Of a DNA stretch of 23,556 nt, positions 1-10,060 are shown piece after piece. This stretch comes from Phoronis ovalis (Eukaryota; Phoronida; Phoronidae). The notes beneath the pieces are model-generated. The model made no database searches, was not told the DNA's origin, and saw nothing but the letters and a program-made list of their open reading frames with translations. Made by a program: the position numbers and the translations under genes. The stretch is taken from positions 1 through 23,556 of the forward strand of contig JAOXYB010075166.1 of the NCBI GenBank assembly GCA_028565635.1, given 5' to 3'. Position 1 is the first letter of the stretch, and each line of letters opens with the position of its first letter.

Positions 1-1133
1 GTTTTTAAGATATTTTAGGGTTATATGGATGGAATCCATGATTTATTTTACCCAGAAACTAAAATACAGGTGTTGAAACATTGGAATATTGGGTGGGATT
101 CTGGTTATTCATTTTTAAGTTATTTATGCTGGTTTTCACTGATGACTTTATAGCAAATCAGCAGGAAATGGATAGGAAGATCTACTCTTTTCTATAATAG
201 TATTAATACTTAAGTTAGAATTAATTTCTGACCAAAAATTATCCCTCAGTAGTAGAGAATTCCCAAGCAGAAACATCTTCTAAAGAACAGCAATACTGCA
301 TCTGAGCAAGCATTCATGGTAGCGTGATATTGTACAATTATTGTAAACCTTTTTGATACTTAAATGTTTTATTCAATTAAAAACAGACGGTCCATAAAAA
401 CTATAAATCTGATAATGCCATAAATTCAAATAATTTTTCAATGTTTCAAGATATGGGATTCAATTTTGACATGTACAAATGGTTATAAATCAATAATTAT
501 CCAGAATGAAGAATGTAAACACAGACCAGATAAGGAATGCACAATATCACTGATACATAAATGTGTGCAAATGATGACATGTCGGATGCAACATAAATCT
601 ATAAACTTTGTTAATCTAATAAAATTTAGTTCAGTGTTGATATCTGGTCTTCAGTATAAGAACATTTATGGATTTGTAGATACATCCCAACAAGTTGAAA
701 TGAAAACAAACGTTGCTTCGGTCTGATCAGGTGAAAACTAGATTTGTAGCAGTATTCAAATACATTGTTTGCTTCATTATTTAAATTGCTGGTATTTATT
801 ATACTCATAATTAACTGTGTACTGTTGAATATGAATATGAATGCATATGTTTCAAGTAGTAAAATTATTAGTCTTTTTTAAGCAGAATGCATTTTGATGA
901 TTAAACTGGTTTTGAGTTTGTGTAAAGTTCCAAGCTTGTACATCTTTGAACATTCTAATGAGCACAGACCTACTACTTTATTTCTAAATAAATATTTTGG
1001 TGAAGAGGTCCAAAAATGTGTTCCCACAGGTATTGGTTAATCCTCTGGTTCTCTATTGCATGGATAGATATATCCCATGTTCCATTTTGTACAAGTTGGC
1101 AATACTGGATCACTAGCACTTTGAATTACTTAC
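1..1133 (-). other. Myosin I intron 4 (partial, open at left edge)
   Basis: This is AT-rich DNA following the donor of myosin exon 4 on the minus strand. No P-loop-coding sequence or other recognisable exon is visible on either strand. Short open frames on both strands show no family resemblance. The intron therefore extends beyond the window. Confidence 0.75.
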
Positions 1134-1228
1134 CTAATAATGACACAATGATTTTCCATGTCAATCAGCATATTCCTGTACATATCATCAGCCAGTGCAT
1201 AAACATGAGGAGGATTTTCATATGACGC
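1134..1228 (-). CDS. MYO1E: Myosin I exon 4 (residues 74-104 plus two bases)
   Basis: This exon has 95 bases, beginning in phase 0 after the acceptor TATTGTTCCAG and ending in phase 2 before the donor GTAAGT. It encodes [20 protein letters not shown] and then [11 protein letters not shown] plus AG of the next codon. In the family the next residues are SGESGAGKT (the P-loop), so the following exon should begin with one base completing Ser. That exon was searched for by eye in 1-1133 and not found. Confidence 0.95.
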
Positions 1229-3735
1229 CTGGAACAATAAAAAAAATAAACGTTATATTTTGCTATATATATACATTATACATAATTTTGATAAACTATA
1301 CAATATAATGAGCTAATCCCATTTTTTTTTGATGAACAATATATAGATATGTACAGAAGTACAAGTATAACTTTTAAAATGTTTTCATATATTAATTCAA
1401 AATACAAAAGATACGAGAACAAAATTTTAGAATAGTACATCAGGATAAGTAACAAAAGACCATATCATTCAAAAAGAATTGGCCCAGGAAATCAGATATA
1501 GGAAGTACTGCAGCAGACATTTAATGATTTTAAATCATAGATTCTTTATACAACGTTTTAGTCATTTCCTTTAATGATGTCAGCATTTTCTTTAATTTTT
1601 TTTGCAGTAAATTATAATCAGCATGCAAAAATAGTGTCAAAACATAATTATCAGTAGTATATATTACTTACAGCTCCTTGGTACATTTCGATTTCTTTTT
1701 CTGTATAATAAGGCAACTGTTTGAATGGATTCACGGAGATCAGTACAGGTCCAATATATGTCTTAGGCAATAGTTAAGTTGTTTAGATTCTATCTAGTTC
1801 AAATAATAATTCCAAGTAGACAAAGTTTTAAGGTAGAGAATAGTGTTCGGCATAGTTTATTCACACTTAACACTTTAAGTTAATTTTAGATAGTTAAATG
1901 AAAAGATAGACGAAAGTATACATATTTTGAACAACTTTTTAAGTCTGTATTTCATTTTTCTCCGAATAGATTATGCTTATAGTCTTTTGGATTTTACGTT
2001 TCAAAAATTTATCGTTTTAACCCAAATGGCAACTGCACAGGTCATCTGACCTACTCAGAGAAAATAATTACAGATTTAGAAAGTTTGATTTGTATACCTT
2101 CAGAATATACATACTTTTATTTGTCATAGATGATTTCATTAAAATAGCTAAATTTTAACTTAAAGATTAAAGTTTGAATAAATTGTGCCAAACAATATTT
2201 GCTACCTTAAAACTTTTTAGTTTCTTTACAATCTTTAACGCATCTTCATCACTGCTGGTGACTTCTGGTGAAAGTAAGAAAATCTAAATCGGACGTGACA
2301 TATATTCTCTGATGAAAATGTGATTGTCATTGAAAGGTTAAATTATAAGCTGGAGTTTTTGCTTTACAGTTCACTAAAATTATCAATAGTTATATTATCA
2401 GAAAGTTAACTGAAACCTTGACTTTTATTTAGTGTATGGTTCTAATAAATTTTATTTTGAGGAGATAACAATGCCTCAGGAATAACCCCTAATTACTGTA
2501 ATTAGTATCATTTTAAAGGGATACATAAATACAATCATCCATAAATCGTTTCTTCAAATTTTCCACAATAGCTGCTTCTGTAATCTTTTGCAGAAGTGTC
2601 ATATCATCCACCCCGCTCTGCTTAACATTGTGGCTCTGCCAGTGGTACACCTGAGATAAAAATGCAAATGAATAAAGGCCCAGTCAAAAAAATAACCTCT
2701 GTAGTTGACATATGGCCAGCATACCATCAGTACACTGCTGTAAAATCAAAATAGTAAGGACATGCAGACATACCCCTTCGGAAATGGAGCAAACTCAACT
2801 TTTGTTGACTGATGGACTGACGCATCAGAAGTGCTATGGTTAACTTCTTAATGAGATGATACTACTTCTATATCTAAGTAATATATATATATTATTATGC
2901 ACATTACAAAGGTTGAATAACAAAATAATACACGAGACAGAAATATTTTACATTTCTATCATGTTATGGTACAGACTGAGCAGCATAATAACATTTATAG
3001 CATATAAAAACACCACTGAAAGGAAAGTGAATGTTTTGATACTCAGTCTGGTCATTTTCATCGGCCTCAAATAAAACTTACCAAACGAAAGTTTATTTTT
3101 TCAAGTGAAAGACTTCCTTGTTCAACATAGACTTATAAATAAGATTTTAAATCAATTTGTAGCTGTACATGTTAAATTTTGAACAATTCTAATATATATT
3201 ACCATGAAACTGTAGGCATCCAGCTGGGATTATTATAACAGAGGATGTTTTGCCAGGCTCAGTAGTATGCTATTTCATCTATTCAGTTTTAAATATATGG
3301 CAACCGCGCTGAACACCAGAACTGTAGTTTAACTGAACATTACTATATTACATGAAACAACACGGGAAGTAGTTTAACTGAACATTACTATATTACATGA
3401 AACAACACGGGAAGCAACCACATTTTGGTGCCACCTGTTGCACTTTCGTGATTTATTCACCGAAAATGTTCCGATAAGATGATAGGCTTAATTTAGGGGT
3501 TTCGACCTTGACGTGAGCCTCCTTCGTTAATTCTTAATTTACAATTCATTGACATACCAATCACACGTTATGTACACTGTAAACGATAACTTGCTATTTA
3601 ACATCCCTGGTCACTCCTAGATAATCCGACAAAATCGTGAATCGTGCCTGGTAAAATTCAATCATTCAACTTAAAGTTCCTCATTCCTGGTCTTAAAATA
3701 TGAACTAATAACTGACCGAGAACAGTACTTACCAT
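1134..3735 (-). CDS. MYO1E: Class I myosin heavy chain, long-tailed MYO1E/MYO1F type, 5' part (partial)
   Basis: The product would be an actin-based ATP-driven motor; MYO1E/F myosins act at membranes in endocytosis and at the cell cortex. The coding parts on the minus strand are 3733-3735, 2525-2650, 1672-1761 and 1134-1228, joined by GT-AG introns, giving 104 complete residues plus two bases of a Ser or Arg codon. The peptide opens [18 protein letters not shown] (residues 1-18), then has an [17 protein letters not shown] stretch, [19 protein letters not shown] (residues 44-62), EIEMYQGA, and [16 protein letters not shown] (about 78-93). These are the ordered hallmarks of the start of a MYO1E/F motor domain. 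The ATP-binding P-loop (GESGAGKT) should come next, but its exon is not in the window, so the gene continues past the left edge. MYO1E and MYO1F cannot be told apart here, and many invertebrates may have a single co-orthologue. The symbol marks the family. It is transcribed away from the SKOR-like gene. Confidence 0.93.
1229..1671 (-). other. Myosin I intron 3
   Basis: This 443-base AT-rich intron has a GTAAGT donor at the high-coordinate side and a TTCCAG acceptor at the low-coordinate side, read on the minus strand. Nothing else is recognisable in it. Confidence 0.9.
1672..1761 (-). CDS. MYO1E: Myosin I exon 3 (residues 44-73)
   Basis: This exon has 90 bases, 30 codons, phase 0 at both ends. 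It is flanked by a modest acceptor (ATTGCCTAAG) and a consensus donor (GTAAGT). It encodes [15 protein letters not shown] followed by [15 protein letters not shown], a near-invariant stretch of the class I myosin motor, next to the nucleotide-binding region. Confidence 0.95.
1762..2524 (-). other. Myosin I intron 2
   Basis: This 763-base AT-rich intron lies between myosin exons 2 and 3. It starts with the weak donor GTATCC and ends with CCTAAG. No embedded coding sequence or repeat was seen. Confidence 0.88.
2525..2650 (-). CDS. MYO1E: Myosin I exon 2 (residues 2-43)
   Basis: This exon has 126 bases, 42 codons, phase 0 at both ends. The acceptor is TTTTTATCTCAG before GTG. The donor is GTATCC, a weak site. 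A nearer GT (GTATTT, seven bases earlier in transcript order) would leave a single T and put exon 3 out of frame, so the weaker site is the one that preserves the reading frame. The encoded segment runs from VYHWQSHNV to FMDDCIY. The usual family motif here is MDDYIFTYIGP, so Tyr and Phe are replaced by Cys and Tyr. Confidence 0.93.
2651..3732 (-). other. Myosin I intron 1
   Basis: This 1082-base intron separates the start ATG from the second exon, with donor GTAAGT and acceptor ATCTCAG on the minus strand. It contains the 45-bp tandem duplication at 3324-3414. Introns just after the first exon often hold regulatory elements, but none is identifiable here. Confidence 0.85.
3324..3414. repeat. 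Perfect 45-bp tandem duplication (two copies)
   Basis: The unit starts GTAGTTTAACTGAACATTAC and ends ACGGGAA. Copy one is 3324-3368 and copy two is 3369-3413; the match continues one further base. The copies appear identical, which suggests a recent duplication or a slippage product. It lies inside myosin intron 1. Confidence 0.95.
3733..3735 (-). CDS. MYO1E: Myosin I exon 1: coding part is only the start ATG
   Basis: On the minus strand the sequence reads CTCGGCAAAATG followed directly by the donor GTAAGT, so the initiator Met is the last codon of an otherwise non-coding first exon. The context (A at -3, and G at +4 after splicing to GTG) is favourable. Splicing to 2650 gives Met-Val-Tyr-His-Trp, matching the N-terminus of the family apart from a few extra residues present in vertebrate MYO1E. 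The 5' end of the exon is not visible; the UTR probably begins between about 3760 and 3890. Confidence 0.85.
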
Positions 3736-3884
3736 TTTGCCGAGTTATGAGATGTAACGGCTATCTGGAGCAGATTTATCTTATCTATGTCCTTAGAAAT
3801 AAGTCACTAATATTAACATACTGATAAAATTACTATTGCTGTCTGAATCAGATTTTCCCACCCAGTTCCTCTGACCCACAATTT

Positions 3885-3950
3885 TTTTGTTCCGGTAAAC
3901 TGCGCATGCTCAGAGTTTCGGTGACGTCATACTCAATAAGCAGGTGCGAT
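3885..3950 (-). promoter_or_regulatory. Putative myosin I promoter: ETS, NRF1 and CRE motif cluster
   Basis: Upstream of the myosin first exon, a compact and locally CpG-containing segment holds an ETS-like ACCGGAA (minus strand; TTCCGGT at 3890-3896), an NRF1-like GCATGCGCA (minus strand; about 3901-3909), a perfect CREB/ATF palindrome TGACGTCA at 3922-3929, and an E-box CAGGTG at 3941-3946. No TATA box is evident. This mix is typical of broad, TATA-less animal promoters. It lies about 150-220 bases upstream of the ATG, consistent with a minus-strand start site in between. Motif presence is seen; promoter function is inferred. Confidence 0.6.
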
Positions 3951-3959
3951 AAGTAATAA

Positions 3960-6900
3960 AACGGTAAAAGTCAATTGATTAAAGTTATAACCGGTTATAA
4001 GCGATTTTTTTTTTCTTTAAAATAATAACAGACACTTTGCAGTATACAAAAGATGACATTTGACTTTATTAACACACATACCGGGTAGAGAAATAAAAGA
4101 AAAAGCTATCATCATACTCAGATGAAATTGGAAATTCCCTTGTAAGAGCACAAGAAAAAATGAAAATCACGGGTGAGCGTATTGCTTCAAAAATAAATGT
4201 TCAAAATGGAAATTGACAAAAGTGACATTTGTCAAGGTGACAACAATTAAATGTCAGCCATGTAGCAATATTTAATTGTGTACTTAAAACTTTTGAAACA
4301 ATTGTTTTGAAAAAAAATGTTAAATGATGTTGAATGATATTACAGTATGTCAAATAATACTTCATTTCCAACAATGAAAATATGGTCACACCAAAATTAA
4401 AATTACTCAAAATACACTGAGCGCTATATGACATCCTCTATATTTATCATATAACCACATTAGAAAAATATAACAATGTTGTGAAAAGGAAAAAGTTGAA
4501 ACTCAAAGTTTGTTTTTTAAATACTTTCCCATTTTACATATATTTATAGAAGTTATGAAGAAAATCCGTCTTTTTGCATACAACTGTAATATAAGTAGAT
4601 AATTATTTCATATTTAATACCATAGAGTTTAGACTCTTTCTTATGTACGTATTAATTTAAATAAAGAAATTCGAGAATCGCAGCGAAACAACAACCTTGT
4701 AATTTTCCTGCCAAGTTCAATTTTCAAACAAATGCTCCTTTTGAATTTTGATCTAACACTCAGAAATGAAATGAGCAGTTTCACTTACTTCTGCACATAC
4801 AGTTAAGTTTGTACGTATTGTAAGTTTCAATTAAATCTACATTAGTCCTCGTTTAATCTCTTAATTATTCATAATTGTAATGATTATCTTAATGTCAATA
4901 TGTAATAATTCCGTATCAAATCTTCCTTAAAACTGTTTTAGTGATGCTATTTTAATAATTGTGAAAGTAAATGGTATAGAAGCCAGTATATTTTATAAAG
5001 TAAATCGTGAAGAAAGAACACAAATTCACTGATAGATCCATCAAATGATAATGTAAAGAGTGCATAAGTAAACAGAAACAATCTAATATACCATATAGTA
5101 GCACGACCGAAAAAACAACAACTGGCTTTTCGGTTATCTTCAAAATGTCAAGAACGTGTGTACATTTACAATCTTTTTAGTGGATCTGTATAGTTTTGGG
5201 TCAACTTTATAATCTAATCTTAACTTCTTCATAATAAATTTATGATCACCAAATACAAAACTTAGTACATCTTGGTTCCATAATGCCATAGTTTTCTTTC
5301 TCTAAAATTATATGTTTCCTGCAAGTCTATTCATATATATTTGTTTGCATGTTTATAATGAATTGCTAAAAAACAATTAAAAGGAATTTCAATAGACACA
5401 ACACAAAAACACAAAAACAGAACGCATTTCATTATGCGTAGCATAACGCACACATAACAACATTGATGTTTTTAAAAAAAGCTAAATTCGTAATTTATGA
5501 CTTCGCTTCTTTACAAAACTAATTAGTCCCTGTAATTAGTTTGCAGAAGCAATACAATAAAGCTATTTTTATCATTGAACTTATCGTGTATTCATCAGAT
5601 GTTTTCGGAAATATTAATTTTTCCACAAAGAAAAGAAGACATTTTAAGCCTGGACACTTTGTCGAAGTAATTAGTTTAAAAGAAATACAATGAAGAAAAA
5701 GGGAAGTAATAGTTTTAACATAATATAGATAAGAAAAACCAGATGCGTCTCCTGACTTGAAATTCAGGAAAAATCTTAATCTGAATAAAAAAATCCTCTC
5801 ATAAATATTTGCTCTTTTTTAGTTTAAGATTAGTACACGAATTAAAAAGTAAAACATGAATGTTGTACTTGTTAGCTTTGTCTTCACGTAAGTTCTACGT
5901 ACTTTACGGTCACAAAACATGTAAAACAAATAATAATTCAAACAATATAGACAGTTATTAAGCTAATGAATTGTTAAACTATTTACAGATGAAAAAAGGT
6001 ACAAAGTTCGCAAAACAAATATTAATTTAGTGTCGTATAATGATTCCATTACGAATAAATCAGTCGTTTAGTACACAGAAAATATACATACATAATAATA
6101 ATTAAATTCTACTTATTATAAATTTATGAAGTTTTTCAAATAATGATAACAATTTATATAATAATGACAGTGGATGTTTGCATTTGGTCAAGCGTGTACC
6201 ATAGTAATCATCATCTTGCATTGTAGATAACGGAACGTTGCATTATTTCAATTGCCTACTAATTAAAGAATCATGAGTCGACTGTGAGAAAGCGACTAGT
6301 TTCTGGTTGATTGTGCATGACAGTGTGACTTCTAGACCTCTGTGTAAACACATGTAGGTGTCTCTATCAAAACAATGATACAAAAGTAATAAAATGTTAA
6401 ATTTACACAGGTATTAAGTAATATTAAAAGCGCAAAAACTATGTTGTTTGATGATATAAATGTAAAGAGATAATATACATTGCAAAATAAATATACAATG
6501 CAAACAACAAGAAAAATGAAGAGCAAAATCAATGATATCAAAGACACTTGACACTAAATATGCATAGTCCAGGGACAATAGTGAATTAATTGGGAATATC
6601 ACTGGTTCAGAAAAACAAACTCTCGCTAAGCATATATTTTATAAAATTTTATGATGAAAAGCTGCCGAAGGAAATTAACATATATTCCCTCAAAATTATT
6701 AAGTTTTAGTTGGTTCGAAATCTTCTTGATAAATCTTTCAAGGAATTGTAAAAATCCAAGAATAGATGCACCCATGAAGGCCTTGTATTCTTCTCGATCG
6801 TATGCAAGGTGCCGAGTTTAAATTTACAAATATGTATTGCGTGATAATGGCAAATATTTCGTACTACAATAACGCAAACTTGACACCTTATGATTATTAG

Positions 6901-9900
6901 CTACCTTACGTAATATATTTTACTAGTAATTGCTTTTGAAGGTGTCCGAAAGTAAACCTGTTCACTCTTTTTTACTGATTTCCTTTAAGCTAAATTAATT
7001 AACAAGCCACTAGAGGGACAAAGTGTGAAGGTATAATTAAGACGTAATTATGAACCTATAACTAACTCTGTCGTTTTCCAAAAACTCTGTCAATATTTAC
7101 GTAGATGTTTTATCCTGATTTTACTGAGCTATGATAAAACTAAACTCACGGCTAGAATCACAAACCTGGATATAACACAATCAATTATTTATAATTTTTT
7201 TACTGTTGTTAGATACCTTGAAACTCCCCCCGATTAATTCAAGATTTTGTTTAAACGAAGAACGTAGATGTTTTACGCATAAAATTACGCTTAGCTGAGA
7301 TTGGTGACATAATCAATGACATTTTTGTATAAAACACAACATTGACGCAAGAAGTGAAGAAGCCGTTGAGTGCAGCCCTTAGTTTTTGCTTTCAGCTCTT
7401 TCTCCAGATCTCGCTTCAATTCAAAATCATTATATTTTCAGTCTGCTAGTTAAATGTCATGATTTAATACGAGCATTTTAATGAAATCAAAAATGAAAGT
7501 TTTAATTTATAAAGGTTTTCAATCCTTTGCAGCAATAGTTTGTTACAAGACCATGGTTACAAGAATACAGCGTTTTATAAAAATGACCCCGTGTTGCATG
7601 ATTAGTTCTGTGTAAATTTCAATTGATGTCATGAAATTACGTCTCCACCGTTATGAAAGTACAGACGCATTTAATTAAAATTTCCACTTCGCTTGGAAAC
7701 TGCATACAAATGAAAAACTGTGCTGTTTACACGGAGTGCACTATGCATAAAAGTTTTTTACGCTTTTGATGTGAATTCCCATTCATTTAAATATAAACAA
7801 AAAGTGTTTAAATACAGATGCTGGCTGATATGAGCTACTATATGTCACGAAGACGATTTTGGCCATTATCATTTGAATATACCTGTACAACTGATTGAGC
7901 AACTTGAGGTTAAGTACAGAAATATCAAATTTTATAAGATTGGTTTCTATCTAACCGTACACATTCTCCTCTATGCATTCTACATTAATATCAACAGGTA
8001 CATGAACCCGATATGTACATAACTAAGTATAGATTGAAAATTGCTCACAAATTCATTCCATGAACTCAACGCAGGCATGATTAGCAACAGCTAAACAGTC
8101 TCTTTATATAACTCGGCTAATTTGTTTTTTGGTTTGTTTGTTACAACTTCGAAATAATTTTATCTTCAATGTAAAGCAGTACATATTTTTAATTTTTTAA
8201 AAAGGAATACACAAAGAAAATGTTGTCATATGGTCCCAGAACACACGCAAGCAATGCTAAATCGAATGTAAATAAGTTTACTTTTAAACCCAAAATACAG
8301 TGCACGAGGCAACATTAAGCCGGTAATTGTAACAAAATGGGGTATTTGAACGGCCGCGGAATATTGCGCATGAAAATTTGGACATCCTCTTCTCTGTCAT
8401 GTCTTGTTAAACTACTAAAAACCTGAATTTTCGTCTTATATATATATTTTGTTATTTTCTTTAAAAAAACACGTTGTAGAAAATATCATATATAATTAAA
8501 TGTGCGCCAAATGTAATCAAATATTTCTAAAAAATTAATGTCTGACGATTCCTATTTTTTTCATAATACTTGTATGTGTATATGCTATATCTCTTGTAGT
8601 TACTATATAAAATATGAATTAATGACATCTTTAAAAAATTAGCTTATAATTTTCACTTTTTTATCTTTCATAATCGATATATTTAATTGGTCTTAATTTA
8701 TTTACGCCTAGTCATCAAATACATATTCATAACTGGTTGCGGGTGGTGGAATTGCTCTAGGGCTAAAAGAACAGTGGAGTGGAACCACTCACAAGAAACA
8801 ATACTGTTAAAATTAATAAAGTAACTGTTTTAATTTAACAAAGTAATTCCCAGTTCAATTGTTGTGTAAAATTTTCCCTGGTCATTTACAGCATTCTAAT
8901 CATGCAAAGTAAATTATATTAATTAATAATACCTAACCAGAGATGTACACATTCACAATTTAGGCAAAAACACCCTAATTAAAACACTGTTTTTTTAGGA
9001 TAATTAATTTCACTATAGTTTCGATTTCTCAGTGTTCAATAAAATGACAAATTGTTAATATAAATTTAAATTAGTGTTATAAATAGCGTTTTAAACTGTA
9101 TTAGTTTTACAACTTTCTCCATTCACTAGGTGTTAATACTAGATTTAGTTGTTTCTTTTTTACATGTTAAAAAATGTAAGAGAAATCAAGCCATATACAA
9201 TATATCACTTTTTTATTACGTATGTATTGATAGCCAAACGGATAGACAATGGTCTGCTTTTGGATGTTAAATGTTGACGTGCTATATAGCAATATTTTTC
9301 TTTACACGAGTTAAAATTCAGAAATCACAAAATTTCATATATTTAATTAACTTATTCTTTTAAATAACATAAATATCAAAATGTGCTAAAATTATATACA
9401 AATTAATTAATATAAATTAATTATTGTGTTTTTCTTTTATACCAAAAGTATCTGTTTTTCCAGAGAGACTTGCAATTCCCCCAACACTTTTAAGTTATAA
9501 AAAATCTATAGAATTCAAATGCAATCACCTAAATTACATTATATGTATATACATACATTTCAAAATTTAAACGCAGCATACATGTATTTAATTTCCAAGC
9601 AATATTTTAATGGAACAATGGTTATTACATTTATACAATGTGGGTAAGGATAACAAACGTTCCACAGCAGGACACATTATAGCAATATCTTTTAAACATG
9701 AGATGCGCAAGTCACGGGATATTCAACAACTGGCGTTAGTCCAAGCAGATAAAGGGGGAAAAGAAGAAATAGATCTAAGTGCCTTCTGTCTAAAATATAC
9801 GTCTTTTTCTTTTTCAAATCTACTAAGAAGGTGCCTCTTACTATGTGACAATTATGTGAACCAATTCATGTCGTATATTTTCTAGTTACTATCACAAAAC

Positions 9901-9990
9901 ACATCATTTACAAACTTTCTTTAAAGAAAATGAATTAAAAATGAAGCACTGCAGAATATATCATTATTAAAACTATATTAAATACGTATG
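3960..9990. other. AT-rich intergenic DNA, no gene recognised
   Basis: About 6 kb of A+T-rich sequence upstream of the myosin promoter. Short open frames occur on both strands (for example 4201-4434 minus, 6332-6547 minus, 9610-9885 plus). None has recognisable motifs, biased composition or plausible splice context, and they are of a length expected by chance. One notable local structure is the hairpin at 5505-5550. A small CG-rich patch (CGGCCGCGG) occurs around 8351-8359. Confidence 0.6.
5505..5550. repeat. Short hairpin (inverted repeat) with 7-base loop
   Basis: A perfect 10-bp stem, AAACTAATTA (5516-5525) with TAATTAGTTT (5533-5542), encloses the loop GTCCCTG. After a small asymmetric bulge the pairing resumes as GCTTCT (5505-5510) with AGAAGC (5545-5550). 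The stem is shorter than a typical pre-miRNA, and no function is assigned. Confidence 0.7.
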
Positions 9991-10030
9991 ACGCATCTAT
10001 TACTGTTGCTCTGAGATCACACTGACATCA

Positions 10031-10060
10031 CAACGCATGCGTGCAACTAACCAATCAGAT
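10031..10060 (+). promoter_or_regulatory. Possible promoter-proximal motifs: NRF1-like palindrome plus CCAAT box
   Basis: The stretch contains ACGCATGCGTGC (an NRF1-like site around a GCATGC palindrome) followed about ten bases later by AACCAATCAGA, a good NF-Y CCAAT box (ACCAATCA). A near-CRE, TGACATCA, sits just upstream at 10023. CpG-containing sequence is rare in this flank. A start site downstream, followed by the consensus-like donor GTAAGT at 10447, could define a 5' non-coding exon of the plus-strand gene, but this is inference only. Confidence 0.3.

Noticed and set aside
6700-6740. TTCGAAATC resembling a tRNA T-loop
   Set aside because: No matching acceptor, D or anticodon arms could be folded around it.
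9610-9885. 91-codon plus-strand open frame starting with ATG
   Set aside because: No recognisable domain, no supporting splice or promoter context, and a length that chance can give in this much sequence.
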